DNA of 64,000 nt, taken from the NCBI RefSeq assembly GCF_000758525.1, contig NZ_CP009241.1:2480001-2544000 (forward strand). Reading direction: 5' to 3'. The position numbers and the translations under genes were made by a program. The notes below the pieces were generated by a model, which was not told the DNA's origin, ran no database searches, and saw nothing but the letters and a program-made list of their open reading frames with translations. Every line of letters begins with the position of its first letter. Position 1 is the first letter of the stretch. Of this stretch, positions 1 to 7,486 are shown piece by piece. The stretch is from Paenibacillus sp. FSL H7-0357 (GTDB lineage: Bacteria; Bacillota; Bacilli; Paenibacillales; Paenibacillaceae).

Positions 1-482
1 GGGTAAATTTCCACGCTGCCTCTGCTCTGGGGCGACCGCAGCAGCAGCGTGGGCTTGCCGGTAGGTCCGCTCTTCAATGCCACAGCGGCAAGCCCGCTGT
101 TAAAGCACATCTTCAGGCTTGCCGTATTGTCGGTAGCGACGTTGCATTCCAGGCGGCCGAGCCGCTCCAGCTGCCCGGACAGCAGGGCTGTACCGGTATG
201 TCTGTTCCGGTATAGAGGATGGACGGCAACAAGACAGGCTTCTTTGCCGTAGCCGGATACGAAGCTCACGCCTGCCAGCTGACGGCCGCTTTGACCGCGT
301 ACGGTGGCGACAAGCAGGGAGACGCCCGGCTCGGCAAGCTGCTCCGGAGTCAGACGGGCCAGCATCCTGCATGCACGAAGCGTAATCCGCTGCTCCCCGT
401 ACTCCCTCAAAAATTCCAGCAGCCCGGCCAATCTGGAATTCCACTGGCCCGGACTGCTGTCATAGATAGAGGATATCTGCAT
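1..482 (-). CDS. GNAT-family N-acetyltransferase, 3' end outside window
   Basis: About 160 residues are visible from an ATG at 482 and the frame stays open to the window edge, so the C-terminus is missing. An AAGGAAGTGA ribosome site precedes the ATG. The segment VHPLYRNRHTGTALL fits the acetyl-CoA-binding loop of GNAT enzymes, and NVATDNTASLKMCFNSGL fits the usual fourth motif (Asn, then xSxxxFxxxGF-like). The family moves acetyl from acetyl-CoA to an amine; the substrate cannot be read here. It lies 25 bp after the last yheC-type gene and is probably cotranscribed with that cluster, which hints at a spore-coat or cell-surface role (inference). Confidence 0.75.
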   Translation of the reverse strand, partial: MQISSIYDSSPGQWNSRLAGLLEFLREYGEQRITLRACRMLARLTPEQLAEPGVSLLVATVRGQSGRQLAGVSFVSGYGKEACLVAVHPLYRNRHTGTALLSGQLERLGRLECNVATDNTASLKMCFNSGLAAVALKSGPTGKPTLLLRSPQSRGSVEIY

Positions 483-507
483 GGCGTGTCACTTCCTTTA
501 CAGGTTT

Positions 508-1620
508 CTACTTGTTCATGCGGGCCAAATGCTGGCTGTACTGAAAAATCCGCTCCAGGGACAGCTTGCGGATGGCCGGTTCGTCGAATTTCATCGGCCG
601 TGAGTTGGCCTCGAAGAACCACAGGTCACCGGCCTCATCGACACCAAGATCCATGGACATCTCACCCAGCATCATTTCGGAGGCCCGTTCAATCTGGCGG
701 GCAATCAGCAGCGCGGTGGTGGGGACATTCTTGAGAATAGCTGCGGCCCTTTCTGGACCGAAGGTTCCTTCCAGCATGGTTGCCGGCTCTTCAATGCTGC
801 CGCCGCGCGGCACATGGGTTGTAATGCTCCTGGCGCCGGCCAGCCTTGCACCGATTCCGGTCACTGCCCAGCCTCCCCGGCTATTCTTCTGCAGGAGGAC
901 CCGCAGATCGAAAGGCCGCCCGTGGTGTGTTGCGAGCTGAATGGCTTGCTGCACAATATAACGGGATTGTTTTTTTTCCTTGTTGATCCGTGCCCACAAG
1001 CGGTCCATGGAGGCCGCTTTGTAGGTCGCGTTCTTTTTGCCGCTCTGTATCTGCAGCCGATAGGGCAGGCTTACATCCTCGCGGTATTTAAGCCGCATAA
1101 TCCCCTTGCCGGCTTTGCCGCTTTCCGGCTTCAGGTAGAGGCTGTCATGAGTACTCAGCATGGCGATAAGGGTATTTGCGCTGCGCAGCCGTCTAGTTTT
1201 TGGCACATGCTTCGAGGTTGCGCGCGATGCCTTCAGCCATTCAAACAAATCCCATTTATTAAAAAACCTCGGGTTGTAGAGCTTGATATGGTCATGCTCC
1301 AGGCACTCGGCAATTTTGCGGGCGACTGGTGCTTTTTCTTCTTCTTCACGATTGGAAATCCGGTTATAAATGACCTGCGGCAGCGGGACAGGAATGCTGT
1401 ACCACAGCTTGCCGCTGGGGGAAGGGACGTAGCCGTTCACCGTCCGCTCCTCCAGCTTTAAATCACGCGTAGTCACAACGTACACAAGAAAGCCCATTTC
1501 TCTGCCGGTGCGGATGATGTCGCGGAAGTTATTGCGGTTGCCGCGAAATTGCTTTACTCTGTCACTGGTCGTTAGTATAGCTATTACGGGTTTGCTCGGG
1601 TCAGGGATTCGGCTGTTCAC
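508..1620 (-). CDS. yheC: YheC/YheD family ATP-grasp protein, short form (copy 2)
   Basis: This 370-residue protein is close in length to B. subtilis YheC and lacks the N-terminal domain of the long paralogues. A YheC/D N-terminal half (VIYNRISNRE motif, about residues 84-93) is followed by an ATP-grasp fold with a KPESGKAGKG nucleotide loop and a C-terminal DLWFFEANSRP metal-binding signature. The family is linked to the endospore coat; ATP-grasp chemistry is carboxylate-amine ligation, but no substrate is known to me. The GTG start overlaps the TGA of the upstream yheD-type gene (GTGA) and has a GGAGGGATGATCT ribosome site, so translational coupling is likely. It is the fourth ATP-grasp gene in transcription order. 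Confidence 0.88.
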   Translation of the reverse strand: MNSRIPDPSKPVIAILTTSDRVKQFRGNRNNFRDIIRTGREMGFLVYVVTTRDLKLEERTVNGYVPSPSGKLWYSIPVPLPQVIYNRISNREEEEKAPVARKIAECLEHDHIKLYNPRFFNKWDLFEWLKASRATSKHVPKTRRLRSANTLIAMLSTHDSLYLKPESGKAGKGIMRLKYREDVSLPYRLQIQSGKKNATYKAASMDRLWARINKEKKQSRYIVQQAIQLATHHGRPFDLRVLLQKNSRGGWAVTGIGARLAGARSITTHVPRGGSIEEPATMLEGTFGPERAAAILKNVPTTALLIARQIERASEMMLGEMSMDLGVDEAGDLWFFEANSRPMKFDEPAIRKLSLERIFQYSQHLARMNK

Positions 1621-2987
1621 AGATCATCCCTCCTGCGGAATTTGCTGAGATAGAGGCAATGCTCCAGGATGTGCTCAATGGAAGCTTTGCCCTCAGCGCG
1701 CAGGGAAGGATGGCGGAAGATCGAGCGTCCCGGTTTGGCGTTAGCCTCGAACATCCAGATATCTTCATCCTGGTCAATTCCAAGGTCAAAGCCGATTTCG
1801 CCAAGCAGATGGTGGTGCTGGGTCTCCAGCGACTCGGCCAGCTTAACGGCGGTTATTTTCGCCCGTTGCAGCACTTCATCCGCTCTGGCGCCGAATACGC
1901 GGCCCAGGGCCTGTTGCGGTGTGAGCAGGGCGCCCCCGTTCTTCAAGTGGGTGGTCACACTGCCTCTGCCGGCTTTTTTGGCTCCGATGCCTACAACCAC
2001 CCATTGATTGCTGCCGTTCTTATGCATATGGAAGCGGAAGTCAATGGGGCAGGAGTCAATTTCGATCAGGCGGATACCCTGCTGCACCACATAATTACTC
2101 AGGCTTTGGCCATGGCGGGCGCGCAGCATGCGCATGAGGCTGTCGAAGTTGGTAAACCGCAGCAGCACATTTTTACCGCTCTTACGGTACCGGGCGAAGT
2201 AGCCTTTCTTCGGCAGGTAGGTGAGCCGGTAGATTCCGTGGCCCAGACTGCCTGCGGAAGGTTTGTAGTAGACAAAGTGATGCCGTTCGAGCATCTCCCG
2301 CATTTTATCCGGATTTGGGTTGCTGTGCGTTTCCGGTACATAACGGTTTGCTGCCCCGTCATTTTCCAGCAGCCGGTAGATATCTGATTTATTGAAGAAG
2401 CTCCAGTTGAAATACGGAATTCTCTTGCGCGCAAACCGTTCACGCAACTGGTTGATATAGGGGGACACCTCTGCTCTGCGGCTGGGCAGACGGTTATATA
2501 CGACATCCGGCAGCGGTACTACTTTGCGTTCGAATTTGCCGCTGGCATTCAGGAAGAAGCCGTTCACCTGCTCCTGCTGCCAGTCGATGTCACGCGGCAT
2601 GAAGGCGAAAATATAACATCTGTTGCTGCCTTCCCGCAGGAGCTGCTTAATAAAGCCGGTGCGGGACCCGAAGGGGCTCGCCGAGGACCCGGGGCCGTCG
2701 GACAATACACCGACCAGCGGTCCAAGCTGTACTTCATCCTGCAGGTTGCGCAGATAGACGCCGCCTGATTTGGGGACCTTGATTGCACTCTTTACTCCAG
2801 TGGCGAGGAACAGATGCTTGCCGGCACGTTTGATCGGCTTGATCGTTGCCGGAATGGCATCTTTTCCGAGCCGCAGGCGGATATTTTTCTTGCCGGTTAG
2901 TTTCAGGCTTTTCATCAGTTCACCCGAGACGTAGACAACTCTTTGGGGCTGCTTGGTGAAATGCACATTGCAAAAAGTGAGACCCAT
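1617..2987 (-). CDS. yheD: YheC/YheD family ATP-grasp protein, long form (copy 2)
   Basis: At 456 residues it matches the length of B. subtilis YheD. Residues 1-100 form an extra beta-rich domain (VYVSGELMKSLKLTGKKNIR region) absent from the short paralogues. A central VVYNRLPSRR motif follows, then an ATP-grasp domain with KPSAGSLGHG as the nucleotide loop and DIWMFEANAKPG near the C-terminus. The ATG at 2987 has AAGGAGGATTCATAA in front. It sits 13 bp after a short paralogue and overlaps the next one by 4 bp. A spore-coat-associated role is family knowledge; the reaction is not known. Metal- and ATP-binding residues look intact, so an active enzyme is plausible. Confidence 0.88.
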   Translation of the reverse strand: MGLTFCNVHFTKQPQRVVYVSGELMKSLKLTGKKNIRLRLGKDAIPATIKPIKRAGKHLFLATGVKSAIKVPKSGGVYLRNLQDEVQLGPLVGVLSDGPGSSASPFGSRTGFIKQLLREGSNRCYIFAFMPRDIDWQQEQVNGFFLNASGKFERKVVPLPDVVYNRLPSRRAEVSPYINQLRERFARKRIPYFNWSFFNKSDIYRLLENDGAANRYVPETHSNPNPDKMREMLERHHFVYYKPSAGSLGHGIYRLTYLPKKGYFARYRKSGKNVLLRFTNFDSLMRMLRARHGQSLSNYVVQQGIRLIEIDSCPIDFRFHMHKNGSNQWVVVGIGAKKAGRGSVTTHLKNGGALLTPQQALGRVFGARADEVLQRAKITAVKLAESLETQHHHLLGEIGFDLGIDQDEDIWMFEANAKPGRSIFRHPSLRAEGKASIEHILEHCLYLSKFRRRDDL

Positions 2988-3000
2988 TTATGAATCCTCC

Positions 3001-4167
3001 TTAGGAACCATTGATATCATTCTCCCGTTTGTAACGGAACTGCCGCGTAGATGGCTTGCGGTTTGCTGCTGAATTCAGCAGCAGATGACGCGCATAGCGC
3101 AGGGGGTTCTCGGCGGCGAGCTTAGCAGCCCGGCGGTCGCCCGTCAACCGGAACACCGTGCGCCCTGGTTTGGAATTAGCTTCAAGCAGATAGATCCTGC
3201 CGCCTTCATCGATACCGAAGTCCAGGCCGAGTTCTCCCAGCCTGCCGCATGATTCCTCCAACAGCGGCGGCAGCAAAGCCGAGGCTGCTGCAAGTTCCTC
3301 CATAAGCTCGATTCCCATCTTGCCGTATTCTGCAAGCAGGAAGGGCTGGGCGGGAACCGCTGTTCCCCCGCCATGGAGGTTCGAAGTCAGCGAACCGCGG
3401 CTGCCCAACCGGACGGCCATGCCGGTAAGCGTCCAGACGCCTCTGCCGTTCTTCTGCATTAGTACACGCACGTCGAACGGCTGTCCTCCGCTGCCGGTCA
3501 GATGAAGGTAAGGTTGTATAATATAGCGGCGCGGGCCGATAAAGTCATGGATCCAGCTCAGACCTTCGTCCAGCGTGCGGAAACCTTTCTCAAAGGGGGC
3601 ATTTGCCTCATCACGACCTCTTAAGCTTATGCGCCCGCCCTCGTTATTGCTTAGGCGCTTCGCATGGATTGTGCGTTTGCCATGGGTGCCGGACCTTGGC
3701 TTCAGAAAAACGCCGTCCTCTCTTTCTGCGAGCATCGTGCCCAAATCACCGGTGCCGGTGTAAAGTCTGGTCTCGGGCAGCCATGCGGAAGCTCTGCGGC
3801 TGCGCCGCAAAATTTCATAGACGCTCCATTTATCTGGCAATCCACGCGACCAGGGAAGTGACCGGGATAAGGCAGCCAGGGCGGAAGCGGCGGATCTTTT
3901 TTCCTGCAGGCTTGAGTATAGACAACGGTTATACAGAATGTCGGGCGGAGCTGCCAGGGTAGGCTGCCACTGTCCGTCATTCCAGATATAGCCGCGTATG
4001 GATTGGCCGTCTCTTGCAACTCCCTCCGGGTGAAAGATAAGCACCTGCAGATCATACAGCGGGGCTACCCGGCATAACTGACTGCAGAACTCAGGTTCCG
4101 CGATGGGAGGATTCCCGCGGCGGCGGCCCGTCATGATGCCAAGGAACCCCATTGCTGTCTCTGTCAT
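3001..4167 (-). CDS. yheC: YheC/YheD family ATP-grasp protein, short form (copy 1)
   Basis: The product has 388 residues and no N-terminal extension. It has the ILYNRCLYSS motif typical of the family, a nucleotide loop KPRSGTHGKRTI (less canonical than its paralogues, with Arg where they have Gly), and the C-terminal signature IYLLEANSKPGR. It starts at ATG 4167 behind AAGGAGGGCATT, 10 bp after the stop of the long paralogue upstream. The altered loop could mean changed nucleotide handling or partial degeneration. Position second in the cluster, paired with the long form just before it, suggests the two work together. Confidence 0.86.
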   Translation of the reverse strand: MTETAMGFLGIMTGRRRGNPPIAEPEFCSQLCRVAPLYDLQVLIFHPEGVARDGQSIRGYIWNDGQWQPTLAAPPDILYNRCLYSSLQEKRSAASALAALSRSLPWSRGLPDKWSVYEILRRSRRASAWLPETRLYTGTGDLGTMLAEREDGVFLKPRSGTHGKRTIHAKRLSNNEGGRISLRGRDEANAPFEKGFRTLDEGLSWIHDFIGPRRYIIQPYLHLTGSGGQPFDVRVLMQKNGRGVWTLTGMAVRLGSRGSLTSNLHGGGTAVPAQPFLLAEYGKMGIELMEELAAASALLPPLLEESCGRLGELGLDFGIDEGGRIYLLEANSKPGRTVFRLTGDRRAAKLAAENPLRYARHLLLNSAANRKPSTRQFRYKRENDINGS

Positions 4168-4177
4168 AATGCCCTCC

Positions 4178-5545
4178 TTATAACCCGGCCAAGTAGCGGC
4201 AATATAGAATCATCTGTTTGACGGACGGTCTGATTTTCACATCACTGAGGGGCGTGTTGTCGTTTTTGGACGGTTTGGAGTTGACCTCCAGGAGCCAGAT
4301 TTTTCCCGACTGATCCAAGGCAAGGTCAATGCCGAGCTCCCCGAAATGCGCGGGGATATAGGTTTCCACACCCCTGGCTATCGCCAGAGCCGCCCGTGGA
4401 AGCTGCAGCTGTGTGCTTTCTTTGGTCCCGGTCGAGAGGCTGCTCTTGCCGATGGCCTCGCGGACGGTGCTGAGCGTGCCGCCCCGCGCCAGATTGGAGA
4501 CAAAATGGTTGCTTCCGGCGGTACGGGCAACGATTGAGGTGACACCCCACTTGCCGGTGCCGTTCTTCTGCACGAGTGCCCGGAAATCTACCGGACGCCG
4601 TCCAAGCTCTAGTAGAGGGAGCCCCTGCTGAATCTGGTAGCGGGTGGTTTTCATCTTGGGCGCAATGGATTGAAATAACTTCGCCAAGGTCGGATAGACT
4701 TGTTTACGCGTGCCAAGCGGTGTCGTGGACAGCAGCCGGTAGCCGCCTCCCTCATCTTTGGAAATGCGGAGAATGCCTTTTCCAAGGCTGCCGCGTACCG
4801 GCTTCAGGAAGACACTGGGATAGCTGCTACACATTTTTTTTAATACGGCGAAGCCGGTTAAGGCATGCGATTCCGGCAAATACCGCTGCAGGGCGGCATC
4901 CTGTGCCAGTGCTTCGAACACCTCAGTCTTGTCAAGGAACTTTTCATTGAAGAAATGAGTTCCGTAGCGGGATTTTACATCCGCCAAAAAATGCTGTACG
5001 CTAGGTTTATTCTCCACCTTTCGAGTCGTAAGCCGATTGTTAATCACATCGGCAATAGGCAGACTCAGCTTCCGCCATCCCTCGTCGTATACCCAGCCCT
5101 CAATGGAGGAGCTGTGTGTTTCCAGCCCTTCCGGGGTAAAGAAATATACATAGGCGCCTTGTGCATGGCAGGCATTAGTAAGCTCCCGGCAGAACAGGGT
5201 GATCGGGCCGAATACCCTTTCGGGCCGGTCCGGATGGTCCCGGCTCACCAGAACTCCAATCAGCGGTCCGAGCCGCAAGGTGCGGCTGCCGGAGCTGTAT
5301 GAAGCGTTCAGTGAAAGCCGTTGCCGCAGTCCGAGTTTCCGTGCCAGCGCTTCGTTTACGCGCAGACTGTCGGCTTTGGGAACCGGAATGACGGTGACCT
5401 CCTGCCGGAAAGAGCCGAACGTGAGCCGGATCGTTCCGTGTGCGGGTATTTTGAGCTTTTTCATGGATTTTTCGCCAAGCATTACAGCGTTTTCCTGCAG
5501 GATGCCCGAGTGGACCGTGTGGACCGGGATCTTGAATTTGGACAT
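4178..5545 (-). CDS. yheD: YheC/YheD family ATP-grasp protein, long form (copy 1)
   Basis: First gene of the ATP-grasp cluster. I place the start at ATG 5545 (MSKFKIPVHT) because GGAAGGAGAT lies 7 bp upstream; an in-frame ATG at 5572 has no comparable site. The 455-residue protein has the beta-rich N-terminal domain (residues 1-100), a family core with VINNRLTTRK, an ATP-grasp loop KPVRGSLGKG and the C-terminal IWLLEVNSKPSK, where Val replaces the Ala of the other copies. Long plus short genes alternate twice in this cluster. A weak sigma-K/sigma-E-like promoter lies at 5612-5638. Confidence 0.87.
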   Translation of the reverse strand: MSKFKIPVHTVHSGILQENAVMLGEKSMKKLKIPAHGTIRLTFGSFRQEVTVIPVPKADSLRVNEALARKLGLRQRLSLNASYSSGSRTLRLGPLIGVLVSRDHPDRPERVFGPITLFCRELTNACHAQGAYVYFFTPEGLETHSSSIEGWVYDEGWRKLSLPIADVINNRLTTRKVENKPSVQHFLADVKSRYGTHFFNEKFLDKTEVFEALAQDAALQRYLPESHALTGFAVLKKMCSSYPSVFLKPVRGSLGKGILRISKDEGGGYRLLSTTPLGTRKQVYPTLAKLFQSIAPKMKTTRYQIQQGLPLLELGRRPVDFRALVQKNGTGKWGVTSIVARTAGSNHFVSNLARGGTLSTVREAIGKSSLSTGTKESTQLQLPRAALAIARGVETYIPAHFGELGIDLALDQSGKIWLLEVNSKPSKNDNTPLSDVKIRPSVKQMILYCRYLAGL

Positions 5546-5611
5546 CGTGGATCTCCTTCCAGTAGGCAGCATGATGCCGGCAATATGAATCTTAAGGGTT
5601 ACATATCATTC

Positions 5612-5638
5612 ATCATATGGAGACATCTGACCCTTGGT
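5612..5638 (-). promoter_or_regulatory. Possible sporulation (sigma-K/sigma-E type) promoter for the yheD/yheC cluster
   Basis: On the minus strand an AC dinucleotide is followed after 17 bp by CATATGAT, close to the sigma-K -10 consensus CATANNNT and to the sigma-E -10 CATACAAT. It lies 67 bp upstream of the first ATG. The -35 information is minimal, so this is suggestive only. Confidence 0.3.
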
Positions 5639-5670
5639 GATTGACCTATTCTTTAAAAAGCCGTGCCGGG

Positions 5671-5774
5671 TTTGAACGAAGCGAATCAGGAAGCAATGCT
5701 TACAAAACTTAAGCAGATGCTACCGAAGCGAGTTTTGAACGAAGCTGAATCAGGAAGCGATGCTCACAAAACTT
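5671..5774 (+). repeat. Imperfect direct repeat of about 40 bp ahead of yheA
   Basis: The segment 5671-5710 recurs at 5734-5774 with one inserted base and two substitutions (shared core GAATCAGGAAGC). The second copy ends directly at the yheA ribosome site. I see no hairpin or ORF in it. Confidence 0.8.
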
Positions 5775-5789
5775 TTAGGAGGAATTATA

Positions 5790-6131
5790 ATGAACGTAAT
5801 TGACAAGGCGCATGAACTGGCGAGAGCCATTAAGGAAAGTACAGAGTTTTCGGATATTTCCAGCGCTATGAAGGTAATTGAGGCCGATCCGGAAAGCAAA
5901 CGGATGCTCGACAGCTTCCGGCAGAGCCAGATTGAGCTGCAGCAGCGCATGATGAGCGGGGAGATGCCTCCACAGGAAGAAATGGAGAAGATGGAGAAGC
6001 TGTTCGAGGTGCTGAACCTGAATCTGGGCATCCGTCGCCTGTTTGATGCGGAACGCCGCCTAAGTGTCGTTATCGAGGACGTGAACAAAATCATCACTGA
6101 CAGCCTGTCGCAAATGTACGGCGGTCAATAA
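5790..6131 (+). CDS. yheA: YlbF/YheA family protein (UPF0342-like)
   Basis: This 113-residue helical protein starts MNVIDKAHELARAIK at ATG 5790 behind AGGAGGAATTATA; the upstream in-frame ATG at 5760 lies inside the repeat and has no ribosome site. The whole sequence fits the YheA/YlbF/YmcA helical-bundle family. Paralogues YlbF and YmcA form a complex with YaaT that affects RNase Y and developmental decisions in B. subtilis; YheA itself is poorly characterised. Its position next to yheC/yheD genes recalls the B. subtilis yhe locus, although here it is divergent from them. Confidence 0.88.
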   Translation: MNVIDKAHELARAIKESTEFSDISSAMKVIEADPESKRMLDSFRQSQIELQQRMMSGEMPPQEEMEKMEKLFEVLNLNLGIRRLFDAERRLSVVIEDVNKIITDSLSQMYGGQ

Positions 6132-6176
6132 TTCTGTATCCGGTCACACTGCTGCCTGGGGTGGCTGCAATGTATG

Positions 6177-6233
6177 AACAACAGGAGGGTGCCTCCTAGC
6201 CTGATGGCTAGAGGACACCCTCCTGTTTGTTGT
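6177..6233. terminator. Bidirectional terminator between yheA and the convergent gene
   Basis: A near-perfect stem of about 20 bp (AGGAGGGTGCCTCCTAGCC arm, TGAT loop) lies between two convergent genes, with T-rich DNA after the plus-strand arm and an A-rich flank before it. Confidence 0.85.
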
Positions 6234-6248
6234 TTATAGCGATGAAGA

Positions 6249-6824
6249 TTACTCCTGCTTGCCTTCCACCGCACAGAGCAGAATCCCGGCAGCCAGGCCG
6301 AGACGGCGGTCCAGCTGGCCGCTGCGGTCCTCGGAGAAGTCGGCGATGATTTTGGTGACGAAGGGATTGAAATTTTGCCGGAAGGCGGGAATGACAGTGT
6401 TCCCAAGCTCAATATTATATTTTTGCGGAATGAGGGTGATGAAGCGCCGCAGGAGAGCCATAAGTGTGCTGTTTTCTTTGATTAGCCCGATTTCGGTATC
6501 CCGCTGATCCAGGATGGTCCATTCATCCTTCAGGATCGATTTGAGCCCCTTGCGGCGGAGCGCCCCGATATGTTCACCGGTCTCCGAGTCATGCACATCG
6601 TAGGTCGCGCTGAAGTCGATTACATTGCGGGCTTTAATGCGCAGCAGCTCCTTTTCCATACTTTCGTCCGTAAACAGTGCGATGTCCTCTTTAAGTTTGA
6701 AGGCTTTCATTTGCGAATAAAGCACAAGCTCTTCCGAACTGTTGTAGATGTGCAGCTTAGCGCCCATAATGGAAAAAACTTTTTTGCGGATTATGTACTC
6801 AGTATGATTAAATGCGTTATTCAA
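6249..6824 (-). CDS. LURP-one-related / tubby-like C-terminal family protein
   Basis: The product is about 191 residues. I choose TTG 6824 (LNNAFNHTEYIIRKKVFS) because GGGGAGG stands 10 bp upstream; ATG codons further up lie in or before that site. The pattern IRKKVFSIMGAKLHIYNSSEE, followed by short beta-strand phrases (ATYDVHDSETGEHIGALRRKG), matches LURP-one-related (DUF567) proteins, which adopt the tubby/scramblase barrel. In bacteria their role is mostly unknown; membrane-lipid association is suspected by homology. It converges on yheA and shares its terminator. Confidence 0.6.
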   Translation of the reverse strand: MNNAFNHTEYIIRKKVFSIMGAKLHIYNSSEELVLYSQMKAFKLKEDIALFTDESMEKELLRIKARNVIDFSATYDVHDSETGEHIGALRRKGLKSILKDEWTILDQRDTEIGLIKENSTLMALLRRFITLIPQKYNIELGNTVIPAFRQNFNPFVTKIIADFSEDRSGQLDRRLGLAAGILLCAVEGKQE

Positions 6825-7001
6825 TGTAGAATCGCCTCCCCGTAATGCTAACATCATCTCATATCAGAACAGTGCAGGCTATGGTGTAGATTACTTCCCG
6901 GAAGTTTTTTGCAACTTGTCTCATAATTCCGGCTGCATGTTCATAGAGTAGAGATATAGATTCCATGGAACAACCTTTTAAGAGAGAAGGAGCTGTCTGT
7001 A

Positions 7002-7283
7002 ATGAAGAAAAGAAACAAGTTCAAGCATGGTGTGTATATGCTGGCGGCACTGGCCATGCTGCTCTATGCACTGCCGAAGCTGTCCTTTCAGAACGGGCCT
7101 GGCTGGGTGCTGGGGTTCGGCGTGGTCTGGTGCATTTTTGCCTTTCTGGTGATAGCGTCACATTTGCATTTTATAATCGGTGTGGATGAAGAGAAACAGA
7201 AGCGCCTGGAGTCTGTCCGCAAGCATAAGCTGGAGCAGTGGCAGGGCAAATGGAACGAGGAGTCCCGTGTGGCGGAAAGATGA
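7002..7283 (+). CDS. Small two-helix membrane protein, unknown function
   Basis: Ninety-three residues with a basic N-terminus (KKRNKFKH), two hydrophobic helices at about 10-28 and 36-58, and a charged, probably coiled cytoplasmic tail (residues 60-93, rich in Lys/Glu/Arg). The ATG follows GAGAAGGAG with 9 bp spacing. I do not recognise a family. The gene is monocistronic: the neighbour upstream is divergent and a strong terminator follows. Confidence 0.7.
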   Translation: MKKRNKFKHGVYMLAALAMLLYALPKLSFQNGPGWVLGFGVVWCIFAFLVIASHLHFIIGVDEEKQKRLESVRKHKLEQWQGKWNEESRVAER

Positions 7284-7333
7284 TGTAATTCCACCAAAAG
7301 TAGTCCCGTTCCCGAATTTCTTCCGCAGTCAGG

Positions 7334-7378
7334 ACAACCCCTGCATCCGCCGCTTTGGCGGGGGCAGGGGTTGTTTAT
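7334..7378 (+). terminator. Rho-independent terminator after the small membrane protein gene
   Basis: Stem ACAACCCCTGC/GCAGGGGTTGT with an inner GC-rich hairpin, then TTTATG. It lies 50 bp after the stop codon. Confidence 0.75.
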
Positions 7379-7415
7379 GTTCACAGATATAGCCAAATCT
7401 AAGCTTCCGATGCTG

Positions 7416-7445
7416 TTGTACTCCACTGTTGCCTCCGTGTATAAT
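7416..7445 (+). promoter_or_regulatory. Sigma-A promoter candidate for ytoI
   Basis: TTGTAC, 18 bp spacer, TATAAT. The site ends 41 bp before the TTG start of ytoI. Confidence 0.6.
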
Positions 7446-7486
7446 AGGTACAGAATAGTACAGATCGGGCTATGGGGGTGTAACAG

